Counted from the first letter of the stretch, positions 35,154 through 43,440 are shown. The stretch: DNA of 45,569 nucleotides from Spirochaetaceae bacterium (GCA_020353535.1 CP070696.1:1615461-1661029); one strand, 5' to 3'. Translations and numbers: made by a program. The notes: generated by a model from the letters alone, not told the origin.

Positions 35154-36209
35154 ATGAAAGCAAAAATCGCCTTCATGCACGGACCCCACGATCTTCGCGT
35201 GGAAGAGGTGGAGGTTCCCAAATTGAAACCCGACCAGGTGCTCATCAAGACCGGAGCCTGTGGAATCTGCGGCTCCGATGTGGAATGTTTCGAGGGCAAG
35301 TCCGCCGAAGGACGCTACGATCTGGGACCCTATACTCCCGGTCACGAATGGGGCGGTCAGATCGTTGAGGTCGGTTCCGAAGTCAAAGGAGAGCTAAAAG
35401 TCGGCAACAAGGTCACCGGCGACTGCGTCATGGCCTGCGGCGTTTGCAGAAACTGCAAAGACGGACGCATGCCCTCGGCCTGCCTGAACATGCGGGAGAT
35501 CGGCTTCAGGCCTGATTCCCCTGGCGGAATGGGCGAGTACATGGTCGTGGAGGAACAGTATATTCACGCCGTGCCAGATGACTGGAGTTATGAGGATGCT
35601 GCCTGGGTGGAGACATTTTCCATCGGCTATTTCGGTATTTGGGGAAACGGCGGGTTTATCGATGCCAGTGACACGGCCTTGATTTTCGGTGCCGGTCCTG
35701 TGGGATTGTCAGCGGCCATGGTAGCCAAGACTTCCGGAGCGCAGGTGATTATGGTGGATCCGATCGAGAGCCGGAGGACGAGATCCCTGCATTACGGAGT
35801 GGATGAGGCCATCGATCCAGCGGAAGCCAGCCTTGAGGAGCGCATTATGGACCTGACCGGTGGCCAAGGCGCCAGCGTGTGCGTCGAGGCCTCGGGGACA
35901 GATCAGGCCCTGGCCTCGCTTTTCGACGTGTCCGGTCACAGCGCCCGGATTCGCCTGATCGGTCACTCGATCGGTCGTAAGGTGCCGGTGGAGATCGGAA
36001 AGACGATCTGGAAAACGCTAAGTATCACCGGATCCGGGGGCACGAAGAACTTCGGGCAGCGAACCATTCGCTTCATGAGCGCGATGAAAGGCAACTACGA
36101 TTTTGCCAGTTTGAACACCCATCATTTCCCGTTCTCCGATTTGCACAAAGCCTTCGATGTGGCTATTCACAACAAACGAGAAGCGCTGAAGGTAATGCTG
36201 ACATATTGA
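35154..36209 (+). CDS. Zinc-dependent alcohol/polyol dehydrogenase (IolM candidate)
   Basis: This is a 351-residue medium-chain dehydrogenase. Catalytic zinc ligands are in CGICGSD and GHEWGG. The structural zinc cluster is complete (CGVCRNCKDGRMPSAC: C-x2-C-x2-C-x7-C). The Rossmann motif is FGAGPVGLSAAM. In the Thermotoga inositol pathway the zinc dehydrogenase IolM oxidises scyllo-inosose to a diketo-inositol that IolN then opens. This gene sits between the iolG-like and iolN-like genes under the shared operator, which makes it a good candidate. A second zinc dehydrogenase at 38926 competes for the role. Confidence 0.82.
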   Translation: MKAKIAFMHGPHDLRVEEVEVPKLKPDQVLIKTGACGICGSDVECFEGKSAEGRYDLGPYTPGHEWGGQIVEVGSEVKGELKVGNKVTGDCVMACGVCRNCKDGRMPSACLNMREIGFRPDSPGGMGEYMVVEEQYIHAVPDDWSYEDAAWVETFSIGYFGIWGNGGFIDASDTALIFGAGPVGLSAAMVAKTSGAQVIMVDPIESRRTRSLHYGVDEAIDPAEASLEERIMDLTGGQGASVCVEASGTDQALASLFDVSGHSARIRLIGHSIGRKVPVEIGKTIWKTLSITGSGGTKNFGQRTIRFMSAMKGNYDFASLNTHHFPFSDLHKAFDVAIHNKREALKVMLTY

Positions 36210-36752
36210 TTAAAAAGTAGGAGGATTGTTGACCCAGATCGCGCTGGTCGTGCCATCATAGATATTGATCACATTGTGGGGCTGAGACGATGGGATGGTA
36301 ATGCTGTCCCCCCTGTTGAGCACATAACGGTCTTCATTCAGAATGACTTCCAGCTTTCCCTCCAGAACGATGCCGCATTCGTAGCCGACGTGGGTATGCA
36401 TGACCTCTGTGCTGGAACCTGGTTCGTACTCGGCGTACAGCATCTCTATCTGGACTTCTTCTACGTTCTGTGTGAGCAGGTAGTAGGTTATTCCGCTTAT
36501 AGTGTGCACTACGGGCCGTTCGCTTGAACGAAGCACCGGTGAAGCGGTGTGGCTTTCATCCTGCTCGAAGAAAAAGGCGATCGGTGTATTAAGCGCTTTG
36601 GATATTGCCATCAGGGATGCTATGGATGGCTGAGCTTTGTTGTTCTCGATCTGCGAGAGCAGACTCTCCGTCAGGTTCGTCATGTGAGCAACATCTTTAA
36701 GAGTTAACAGCTTTTCCTTGCGGATTCTGCGAATAGTGCTACCCAGCTCCAT
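36210..36752 (-). CDS. XRE-cupin transcriptional regulator
   Basis: This is a 180-residue regulator. An N-terminal XRE helix-turn-helix (about 3-60, LTLKDVAHMTNLTESLLSQI) is joined to a C-terminal cupin (about 105-175; THVGYECGIVLEGKLEV, GDSITIPSSQPHNVIN), which usually binds a small ligand. It lies between the two zinc/inositol units and is divergent from the IolN-like gene. It is the only regulator in the cluster, so it is the probable binder of the two ATCA-N6-TGAT sites, with autoregulation possible (inference). Confidence 0.88.
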   Translation of the reverse strand: MELGSTIRRIRKEKLLTLKDVAHMTNLTESLLSQIENNKAQPSIASLMAISKALNTPIAFFFEQDESHTASPVLRSSERPVVHTISGITYYLLTQNVEEVQIEMLYAEYEPGSSTEVMHTHVGYECGIVLEGKLEVILNEDRYVLNRGDSITIPSSQPHNVINIYDGTTSAIWVNNPPTF

Positions 36753-36831
36753 GCGTACGGCTCCTGTTATTCTGCAGCAGTATCATCAGTCCAAAAGGCT
36801 TCTGAATCAATATAAAATCAATTTTTCTTCC

Positions 36832-36845
36832 ATCAGAATATTGAT
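36832..36845. promoter_or_regulatory. Operator candidate, copy 2 (ATCA-N6-TGAT)
   Basis: ATCAGAATATTGAT. Here the arms extend to a longer repeat, TTCCATCA and TGATGGAA (36828-36849), and overlap the -35 box of the IolN-like gene. It also lies upstream of the divergent XRE-cupin gene. Confidence 0.62.
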
Positions 36846-36869
36846 GGAAATTAATTTAACTGATATTAT
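36841..36869 (+). promoter_or_regulatory. Sigma-70-type promoter of the IolN-like operon
   Basis: TTGATG at 36841-36846 is separated by 17 bases from TATTAT at 36864-36869, about 47 bases before the ATG at 36917, which has a GGAGGAACGGAG ribosome site. Confidence 0.7.
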
Positions 36870-36916
36870 AAATTAAACAAAATTAAATTTCAACAGCAAT
36901 TATTGGAGGAACGGAG

Positions 36917-38026
36917 ATGGCAAAAAAATGGTACACCACGGACAATCCCCTGATTTTTTTTGAAGATACAACGGTAGGCAGACTCAAGAAAGAGATCTGG
37001 GAGGCTTCGGAGCAGGAGATCGACAGGATTCTGGCCGACTACGAAATCCCCTCTCCCTCGGAGTATGGCAAGGCCGGTACGTACATCCAGAACACACCCC
37101 GGGCCAGGTGCATCGAAAAGCGGCGGAAGAACGATATTCTGTTCATCCCCATCGGCTGCACGGAAAACCACGGGCTGCACGCCAACTCCGGTTTGGACAC
37201 ATTCATGGTGACCCAGATCCTGGAAGGGGTTCGTCGTTATACAGCCAAACAGGGCAGGGAGTGCAACCTGGCCTATACACCTCTCAACTACGGTGGACAT
37301 CCCTATCACCACATGGGCATGCCCGGAACCGTGATCATTCCCAAGGAAACCGTCGAGGAGATGCTGATCTACACCATGCTCGGCCTATGGAACGATGGCT
37401 ACCGCAAGATCATCCTGATCAACAACCACGGCCAGCTGTGGATGCTCGTCTCTGCGATCCAGGAGTTTATGAAACGATTTCAACTGCCGGGCATCTTCCA
37501 GGTACTGGACTGGCATAGAGCGGTACGGGAGTTTTTCGTGCCCGCGGGCCGTGAAGACAGCCTGGAAACCGATTTTATCCATGCCGATGAGAGCGAAACC
37601 GCGGTGGGACTGCTCCTGTTCAATGAGATGATCGACATGTCGGTGGTGCAGGATGCGGAAGGCCAGAGCTTCCTCCCGGACGGTCACTTCGATACCTCGG
37701 TGGATCCTTATCGCCGGCCGCACCGGTGGTCAGAGGGAGAAGGGCACTTCGCAATCGAACGCTTCGCCACCCCTGAAGGCGTGGTTGGAAAGCCCTCCAA
37801 GGCGACCGCCCGCAAGGCAAAGCGTCCAATCGCCGCGATCCTGCGCTACTTGACCTTGCTGAACGACCAGATCCTGGAAGCCTTTCCCGCCGGAACGGTC
37901 CCGCCCGTAGACAAGGTGAGCCTGCGCACGCCTGCGGAGCTGGAGCCGTTTCTGAAGGAACCCTTCAGTGATGGCTGGAAGTCCGTATATGAGCTTCCCT
38001 ATATCGGGCCCTTCCACAAAGGCTGA
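36917..38026 (+). CDS. iolN: Creatininase-fold hydrolase, IolN-like (diketo-inositol ring opening)
   Basis: This 369-residue protein of the creatininase family is longer than creatininase itself (about 260). Metal-binding segments are PIGCTENHGLHANSGLDT (Glu83, His85, Asp94), ILINNHGQ (His171) and HADESET. In Thermotoga maritima the IolN hydrolase, also of this family, opens the diketo-inositol ring to 5-keto-L-gluconate. The match in family, the length and the IolO-like gene 20 bases downstream support this. A general amidohydrolase role is the alternative. The first 60 residues are a helical extension with no known motif. Confidence 0.8.
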   Translation: MAKKWYTTDNPLIFFEDTTVGRLKKEIWEASEQEIDRILADYEIPSPSEYGKAGTYIQNTPRARCIEKRRKNDILFIPIGCTENHGLHANSGLDTFMVTQILEGVRRYTAKQGRECNLAYTPLNYGGHPYHHMGMPGTVIIPKETVEEMLIYTMLGLWNDGYRKIILINNHGQLWMLVSAIQEFMKRFQLPGIFQVLDWHRAVREFFVPAGREDSLETDFIHADESETAVGLLLFNEMIDMSVVQDAEGQSFLPDGHFDTSVDPYRRPHRWSEGEGHFAIERFATPEGVVGKPSKATARKAKRPIAAILRYLTLLNDQILEAFPAGTVPPVDKVSLRTPAELEPFLKEPFSDGWKSVYELPYIGPFHKG

Positions 38027-38046
38027 GGCTTCAGGCTGAGCACGTC

Positions 38047-38856
38047 ATGAAACTTTCTATAGTTCTGTCCACACATGCGGCCAAATTCCAGGCTGTGGCC
38101 TACAAGGGTGATTTCGAGCAGAACGTGGTCAAGATCGCCTCCTACGGATTCGACGGCGTAGAACCGGCGGTTCGGGATCCCAGTCTTGTCGACCACGACA
38201 GCCTGGTCGCCACTGTGTCGAAGCACGCATTGGCAATACCTGCCATCGGAACGGGGCAGGCCTGGGGGGAGGAGCGTCTATCCTTCACCGATCCGGATCC
38301 CAAGGTGCGCCAGCAGGCGGTGGACAGGATTGCCTCCCATGTGCCCCTGGCCAAGAAGGCCGGTGCCGTGATCATCATCGGCCTGGTCCGCGGCATAATC
38401 CAGGAGGGAGTGAGGGAAAAACAGGCCAGGGAGTGGATGTTCTCCAGCTTCAAGACCTGCGTGGAGATCGCCGGGAAAGCGGGTGTGCGCATCGCCTTCG
38501 AGCCTCTCAACCGCTATGAAACGCCGCTTCTAAACACCGCCAAGGAGAGCCTCGAGCTGATCGAGCGCGTCGGTGCGGATAACCTGGGGCTGCTCCTAGA
38601 TACCTTTCACATGAACATCGAGGAGCCCTCGATTGAACAAAGCATCAAGATCTGCGCTGAACGGATTTTCCACTTCCACGTGGCCGATTCCAACCGCTGG
38701 TACCCGGGAGCCGGGCACCTGGATTTCCGCCGCATCCTGGAGACGCTGTTCTCGACCGGATATGCAGGATTCGTTTCCGGCGAATTTATGGCAGTTCCGG
38801 ATGCCGATGTAGCCGCTCAGAAGGGGATTCAGCATTTGAGAGGATTGGGTCTTTAA
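38047..38856 (+). CDS. iolO: TIM-barrel epimerase, IolO-like
   Basis: This is a 269-residue xylose-isomerase-like TIM barrel. It resembles the IolO protein of Thermotoga maritima (5-keto-L-gluconate epimerase) in detail: MKLSIVLSTHAA at the start, the VEPAVRDPSLVD strand, AIGTGQAW, IIIGLVRG, IAFEPLNRYET, LLLDTFHMNIEEPSI, FHVADSNRWYPGAGH and the late Glu in SGEF. Glu, Asp, His and Glu are the metal ligands of this fold. It would turn 5-keto-L-gluconate into D-tagaturonate. It follows the IolN-like gene by 20 bases. The ribosome site is weak (GCTGAGCACGTC), so coupling to iolN is likely. Confidence 0.85.
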   Translation: MKLSIVLSTHAAKFQAVAYKGDFEQNVVKIASYGFDGVEPAVRDPSLVDHDSLVATVSKHALAIPAIGTGQAWGEERLSFTDPDPKVRQQAVDRIASHVPLAKKAGAVIIIGLVRGIIQEGVREKQAREWMFSSFKTCVEIAGKAGVRIAFEPLNRYETPLLNTAKESLELIERVGADNLGLLLDTFHMNIEEPSIEQSIKICAERIFHFHVADSNRWYPGAGHLDFRRILETLFSTGYAGFVSGEFMAVPDADVAAQKGIQHLRGLGL

Positions 38857-38870
38857 TTACTGTAATGCAG

Positions 38871-38891
38871 ACGGGATCCCTTCGGATCCGT
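38871..38891. other. Small hairpin between the IolO-like gene and the next dehydrogenase
   Basis: ACGGGATCC and GGATCCGT pair around a CTTC tetraloop-like turn with one bulge. There is no T run. It may be an intercistronic mRNA-stability element. Confidence 0.35.
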
Positions 38892-38925
38892 AGGCCTGCA
38901 GCGTTATAGCAGAAGGAGGAACAAC

Positions 38926-39969
38926 ATGCTTGGGGCAGTATTTAAAGGAGAGGGCCGGCTGGTTTTGGAGGAGCGGCCCAAACCCCAGTTGAAGAGCGAT
39001 ACGGATGCCCTCATCAAAGTCACTGGAGTGGGCATCTGCGGGACGGATCTGCATATCCTTCAGGTTCCCCCGGCCCATCCGGCCAAGCAGGATATCATCC
39101 TGGGACATGAGTTCACCGGACAGATCGTTGAGGTGGGAAGCGGGATCCCCGATTTCAAGCCCGGTGAGGCGGTACTGGTCGATCCCCATCCCGGCTGCGG
39201 TCAGTGCGCCGCTTGCAAGCGGGGCGAGCCGGACCGCTGCATTCCCCTGTTCCAGGGTGCGGCGCCCGGACACTGCGCGACCATCGGCATCTTCTCCGAC
39301 GGGGCCATGACCAGCTACGCGATCGTGCCGCGACAATCGTTGTATAAAGTGAGTCAGCACGTACCCTCCCACATCGCTGCCCTGGCTGAGCCCCTGTCCT
39401 GTGTGGTGAACGCCTTCGACAAGCTGCAGATGCGGCCCGGAGAGTCGGTGGTCGTACTTGGAGCAGGCCCTATCGGATTGTTGTTTACCTCTCTGTTCAA
39501 GGCCGCTGGTGCGTCCCAATTGATCATTTCCGAACCTGCAGAGTTCCGGCGCGAGACCGCGCGGCAGTGCGGGGCTACCACCGTGGTCGATCCTACTGCG
39601 GAGGATCTGGAGGCGGCGATTCATAGGCAACTCCCCGACGGCCCAAATATAGTGGTGGAAGCCGTCGGACCCCTCTTGCCCCAGGCCATCGAGCTTGTCG
39701 GTGCTCACGGGCGGGTGCTTCAGTTCGGCCATGACGAGTCGGTGGAGCCGGCCGTGCCTGTGGGAACCCTGCTTAAAAAGGAAGTGGTGATTTACGGGGC
39801 GTTTATCGGCAGGCACAGCTTCGAACGAACCGCGTCGATCATGGGAAGCGGTATCTTGCCCCTGGAAACGATAGTCTCCCATCGCCTGCCCTTGAGCAAG
39901 ATTCATCACGGTCTTGATCTGCTGAAACAGAGAAAGGCCATCAAAGTCATTCTCGAACCGGTAGAATAG
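38926..39969 (+). CDS. Zinc-dependent dehydrogenase, second (IolM candidate)
   Basis: This is a 347-residue medium-chain dehydrogenase. Catalytic zinc ligands lie in GICGTDLH and GHEFTG. The structural cluster is CGQCAACKRGEPDRC (C-x2-C-x2-C-x7-C). AEPLSCVVNAF and VLGAGPIGLLFTSLF (Rossmann) follow. The segment AEPLSCV is also found in the Thermotoga IolM protein, so this gene, downstream of the IolO-like gene, is the other IolM candidate. It could also reduce tagaturonate or a related sugar acid. A strong GAAGGAGG site precedes its start. Confidence 0.84.
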   Translation: MLGAVFKGEGRLVLEERPKPQLKSDTDALIKVTGVGICGTDLHILQVPPAHPAKQDIILGHEFTGQIVEVGSGIPDFKPGEAVLVDPHPGCGQCAACKRGEPDRCIPLFQGAAPGHCATIGIFSDGAMTSYAIVPRQSLYKVSQHVPSHIAALAEPLSCVVNAFDKLQMRPGESVVVLGAGPIGLLFTSLFKAAGASQLIISEPAEFRRETARQCGATTVVDPTAEDLEAAIHRQLPDGPNIVVEAVGPLLPQAIELVGAHGRVLQFGHDESVEPAVPVGTLLKKEVVIYGAFIGRHSFERTASIMGSGILPLETIVSHRLPLSKIHHGLDLLKQRKAIKVILEPVE

Positions 39970-40056
39970 GGAAAATATTTGGCGCGATGATTTCTCAACA
40001 ATGGATACGCTTCGGCCTTCTGGTTACCTGCGTGGCCATGGATAGCTATTGAGCAA

Positions 40057-41088
40057 ATGGACCAAGATATAAAAATGGGGGTGCTCGGCCTGGGGCGGAT
40101 GGGTCAGGTCCACTGCCAGCTGATTTCCGATTGCCCGGGGCTCGAGCTGGTCGCCGGCAGCAGCGGTTCCGCGGAATTGCGCAGGAGTGCCGCCGACAGC
40201 TTTGCCGTTCGGACCTACGATAGCCACGAAGAGCTGCTGCGGGATCCGCAGATTGGCTGGATCGTGATCGCCACCACAACCAATCGACACAGGGAATGGG
40301 CGCTCAAAGCCATCCGAGCGGGAAAGAATCTCGTCATCGAAAAACCGATCGCTCTCACCTTCGGGGAAGCGGAGGAGATTATTGACGCTGCGGAACGTAA
40401 TGACGTTCGTGTCACGGTATACAACAGCCGCAGGTGGGACGCCGACTTCCAGTTCGTTCGAAAGACACTGGCTGGAGAATCCCTCGGGGAGGTCTACCGT
40501 ATCGAGTCCCGATACACGGATTTCGATCCCGGCTGGGGTGCCTGGGGAGCCCAGGGTGAAAGCAATCCCTGGCGGTTGAAGAAGGCCTACGGCGGTGGAA
40601 TCTTGAGCGACTGGGGCCCTCATCTGTTCGACCAGATCTTGCTGCTCGTGGATTCCCCGTTTCGATCCGTGCATGGCAGGCTCTACAGCAAAGTCTGGAG
40701 CGAGGAGGTGGAGGATCACTTCTGGTCCGAGCTTCTGTTCGACAACGGGATTTCTGTCCTGGTCGAAGCATCGAACAACCACCGCATCCCTCAGCCCCGC
40801 TGGTGCATTGTGGGCAGCGAAGGAACCCTAACAGTACAAGGGGGCAGTCCATCCGCCTGGAATCCCGCGCTCATCCGGCGAAGCTCGGAAGGAGGTATCG
40901 AAGAGACCAGGCACGAGCTTGCCCATGTCGAGCTGTCGACCGGGTACTACCGGGATCTCGTGAAGGCCCTGCAGGCAGGGTCTCCTCTTCCCGTACAGCC
41001 GCTCCAGGTGCTGCGGGTCATGAAGATCATCGAAGCGGTGCGAGAATCGAGCGCTGCGTGTAGTTCGGTCTCTATTTCTCTGGCCTAG
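40057..41088 (+). CDS. Gfo/Idh/MocA family oxidoreductase
   Basis: This is a 343-residue NAD(P)-dependent sugar or inositol dehydrogenase. The Rossmann motif is GVLGLGRMGQVHCQLI, the EKP motif is VIEKPIAL, and GGGILSDWGPHLFDQ carries the catalytic Asp-x3-His. The SRYTDFDPGWGAWGAQGE loop is typical of a subgroup acting on cyclic polyols and sugars. The substrate cannot be told. An 87-base gap separates it from the zinc dehydrogenase. Its 3' end (40982-41053) is repeated at 41698-41769 beyond the DUF4160/DUF2442 pair. Confidence 0.88.
   Translation: MDQDIKMGVLGLGRMGQVHCQLISDCPGLELVAGSSGSAELRRSAADSFAVRTYDSHEELLRDPQIGWIVIATTTNRHREWALKAIRAGKNLVIEKPIALTFGEAEEIIDAAERNDVRVTVYNSRRWDADFQFVRKTLAGESLGEVYRIESRYTDFDPGWGAWGAQGESNPWRLKKAYGGGILSDWGPHLFDQILLLVDSPFRSVHGRLYSKVWSEEVEDHFWSELLFDNGISVLVEASNNHRIPQPRWCIVGSEGTLTVQGGSPSAWNPALIRRSSEGGIEETRHELAHVELSTGYYRDLVKALQAGSPLPVQPLQVLRVMKIIEAVRESSAACSSVSISLA
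40982..41053 (+). repeat. 72-base direct repeat, copy 1 (in oxidoreductase 3' end)
   Basis: This copy matches copy 2 at 41698-41769 at 68 of 72 bases by eye. It codes for PLPVQPLQVLRVMKII and EAVRESS. Weaker similarity continues for about 17 more bases. Confidence 0.9.
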
Positions 41089-41130
41089 CAGAGCAGCCGA
41101 ATCTTAGAAATGCGGATTATCCTCATGCGG

Positions 41131-41376
41131 CTATACTGGAATTTTTGCCTTTTCGTATAGAAATTCAGGGGCAAAATCAGCGCCATTGGGCCAACATAGC
41201 GTATGGAACTCTGGATGAATCCTGAAAGCTTTAAATGCAGAAATTTCTTTCAGCGGTTCAAATATTTCACCGTAAAGTTCCAGGGATAGATCCACATCAC
41301 CTTCAGTACCGTCCGAAAAGCGGATGTGGATTGTATACCCTTGTGTGTACTTTGCTTCAATCACTTTAGGTATCAT
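41131..41376 (-). CDS. DUF2442 protein
   Basis: This is an 81-residue protein of the DUF2442 family. Seen features are YTIHIRFSDGTEGDVDLS, the FEPLKEISAFKAFRIHPE segment and WPNGADFAPEFLYE. DUF2442 proteins often accompany DUF4160 genes and have been proposed as toxin-antitoxin-like, without a proven function known to me. It starts 3 bases after the DUF4160 gene ends (GGAG before the ATG). The segment is visibly more AT-rich than its neighbours, which suggests transfer. Confidence 0.88.
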   Translation of the reverse strand: MIPKVIEAKYTQGYTIHIRFSDGTEGDVDLSLELYGEIFEPLKEISAFKAFRIHPEFHTLCWPNGADFAPEFLYEKAKIPV

Positions 41377-41379
41377 CTT

Positions 41380-41637
41380 TTACTCCAGTGGGGCTATCTT
41401 CTGCACGGGACGTCCTGCTTGTATCAAATCCCAGGCATCGAGAAGTTCCTGCTCGTGTAAATCAAGCCATTCCAGCACAAGTCTTAATGCCCGCTTCGGA
41501 AAGTCACCATGTACAATACCATTCTGAATATCGACAGTTATTTGGTACTCACTATACACCGCGTGAAAATGTGGTGGAGGATGTTCACGTGGGAAGATGC
41601 CGATTACAATTCCCAAAAATCTCGACAATTCAGGCAT
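41380..41637 (-). CDS. DUF4160 protein
   Basis: This is an 85-residue DUF4160 protein. Typical are PELSRFLGIVIGIFPREHPPPHFHAVYSEY (here given as the pattern PELSRFLGIVIGIF and HPPPHFHA), IQNGIVHGDFPKRALRLVLEW and HEQELLDAWD. It is the first gene of the pair and has no strong ribosome site (TTTGT before the ATG). Its function is unknown; the pairing with DUF2442 is common in mobile contexts. Confidence 0.88.
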   Translation of the reverse strand: MPELSRFLGIVIGIFPREHPPPHFHAVYSEYQITVDIQNGIVHGDFPKRALRLVLEWLDLHEQELLDAWDLIQAGRPVQKIAPLE

Positions 41638-41693
41638 ACAAACATGCTACCAATAGCTCAACCAATTTTCAACAATATGCGATCTCCAGTCCG

Positions 41694-41798
41694 GGAGCTC
41701 CTCTTCCCGTTCAGCCGGCTCAGGTGCTGCGGGTCATGAAGATCATCGAAGCGGTGCGAGAATCGAGCGGTGCAGATGGATCGGTCGCAGGGGACTGA
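41694..41798 (+). pseudogene. Displaced 3' tail of an oxidoreductase gene; repeat copy 2 at 41698-41769
   Basis: The frame encodes GAPLPVQPAQVLRVMK and then IIEAVRESSGADGSVAGD, TGA. It is the C-terminus of the Gfo/Idh/MocA gene upstream or of a close relative, with no start or upstream part. It could be the original end of the gene at 40057 before the DUF pair was inserted, or the tail of a deleted paralogue. Confidence 0.8.
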
Positions 41799-41845
41799 TA
41801 CGGCTTGCCAGGCAAGCTGCCTCTGCAGCACCGATCCCGGTATCC

Positions 41846-42793
41846 TCACACGAGCTGGTTCTGGAACGGACAGAGCGGCGGGAGGTCGTGAGAATCTATA
41901 ATCGCGTTCATTTTCTCCCGCAGGGCGGTCCTGTCGTTTGATGCCAACGCCTCAAGAGCCCCGATCGATTCTTCGAACTGGGCTACGGTTTTGGGGCCGA
42001 TCAGTACACTGGCTACTTCTTCCCGGGCCAACAACCAGATGACGGCTGCCTGAGCAAGGTCGATTCCTTCACTCTCGGCTACCCCTTTGAGCTCATCGGC
42101 GACGGCAAGATATTTGGCAAACAGGTCTCCGGAGTAATCCGCAAAGGTAGAGCGTTCGTCGTCGGAGGCGAATTTGTGATCGGGACCGTATTTGCCGGCC
42201 AGGATACCTTTTGCCAGGGAACTGTGCGTAATCACCGCAATTCCCTCACGGCGACAGTATTCGATCATGCGCTGTTCGGGTGAACGATTCAGGGCATTGT
42301 AATTGATTTGATTGGAGACAATCGGAAGCACCTGCAGGGCGCGCTGAAGCTGCTCCACGGTGAAGTTCGAAACACCGCAGTAGCGTATCAATCCTTGCTC
42401 CTGAAGACTCACCATGGCCTGAAGCGTTTCCTCCACCGGGACATTGGGATCGTAGCGGTGGATCTGGTACAGATCGATCCACTCGGTCCTCAGCGCCTTC
42501 AGACTGTTCTCCAGGGCCGTCTTTACGCCGGAGGCCGTAAAGTCCGTGCTGACCTTGGTAGCTAGAAATACTTTTTTCCTGTACCCATCGGCGAGGGCCT
42601 TGCCAAGTTGTTGTTCGCTGTCCCCGTACTTCTCGGCGGTATCAATGAACGTGCAGCCGCCGTCAATGGCTTTGCGTACCAGGGCCGTTGCCTTCCCGCG
42701 GTCAACGGAGCCCATCATACCGGCCAGCTGCCAGGTGCCCAGACCTATGCTCGATATGCGTTCTCCCGTCGTTCCAAGTTGCCGAAACTCCAT
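41846..42793 (-). CDS. Aldo/keto reductase
   Basis: This is a 315-residue NADPH-dependent TIM-barrel oxidoreductase. The catalytic tetrad is Asp and Tyr in FIDTAEKYGDSEQQL, Lys in VFLATKV and His in YQIHRYD. The NADP-binding GPKTVAQFEES lies near the end. It is of the YajO/IolS-like subgroup that often sits in sugar clusters. The start follows GGGAGA. It is the last gene of the minus-strand set and its stop faces the oxidoreductase tail. Confidence 0.9.
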   Translation of the reverse strand: MEFRQLGTTGERISSIGLGTWQLAGMMGSVDRGKATALVRKAIDGGCTFIDTAEKYGDSEQQLGKALADGYRKKVFLATKVSTDFTASGVKTALENSLKALRTEWIDLYQIHRYDPNVPVEETLQAMVSLQEQGLIRYCGVSNFTVEQLQRALQVLPIVSNQINYNALNRSPEQRMIEYCRREGIAVITHSSLAKGILAGKYGPDHKFASDDERSTFADYSGDLFAKYLAVADELKGVAESEGIDLAQAAVIWLLAREEVASVLIGPKTVAQFEESIGALEALASNDRTALREKMNAIIDSHDLPPLCPFQNQLV

Positions 42794-42846
42794 ACCATCT
42801 CCCTTCAGGTGTTATGAGCTGTTGCCGGCACCCACTTTGCCCACGT

Positions 42847-43341
42847 TCACTTCGTACTTACCGGGTACAAACAGAGCTGATCAATCTCGGTGTCCAGCCG
42901 CTGGGACATATCCACACCCAATACTTCCTGGATCACCACCTCCATGGTGGCAGCGACGATATTGCCCGGCTTGTCGAAATGGCCGCCTTTGACAGATCCC
43001 TCTTCGCAGAAAATACCGTGGATATGCACCTGGGGCTGGCCGCTTTCATCGCGGCCGATGTTGCCCTGGGCTGCCAGAAACTGAACGATCCGGCTCCCGA
43101 TCTGTTCTTCGCTTACACCGGCGCCGCCCTTTACGGCGGGATCCGCCTTCCCATAGACGTAGCGCGTTTTGTATAGAGCACCTATACAGCTGGGAATGTA
43201 GCCGTTTTTGATATTGAAGTCGGTGCAGAGCTTCCGAATTCCCGCAATCAGATCTGAACCGGGTCGAAGCCTGGCTATCAGCACCCTGCCGATGCCCCCC
43301 GCGGCAGCTACGTATCGCACATCGTTGGTTTCCGGATTCAT
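42847..43341 (-). CDS. PCC/DUF296 domain protein
   Basis: This is a 164-residue protein with one PCC (plants and prokaryotes conserved, DUF296) domain. Seen are RLRPGSDLIAGIRKLC, FNIKNGYIPSCIGAL and VHIHGIFCEEGSVKGGHF, where the His residues match the metal site of single-domain bacterial members. Their function is unknown; the plant homologues join the domain to AT-hook DNA binding. The gap of 53 bases to the aldo/keto reductase gene suggests one operon. Confidence 0.85.
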   Translation of the reverse strand: MNPETNDVRYVAAAGGIGRVLIARLRPGSDLIAGIRKLCTDFNIKNGYIPSCIGALYKTRYVYGKADPAVKGGAGVSEEQIGSRIVQFLAAQGNIGRDESGQPQVHIHGIFCEEGSVKGGHFDKPGNIVAATMEVVIQEVLGVDMSQRLDTEIDQLCLYPVSTK

Positions 43342-43440
43342 ATGGATTATCCTCTCTTCAACGTCCGGATCGATCGACCTGAGAGCCGCAGATCGACCGT
43401 ATCCTTCTTTGCAGCTTTTGTAGGTCCGGCGGAGAGGCGA

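Noticed and set aside
38857..39909. 350-codon minus-strand frame opposite the second zinc dehydrogenase
   Set aside because: The plus strand has complete zinc and Rossmann motifs and a ribosome site; the antisense product shows nothing recognisable.
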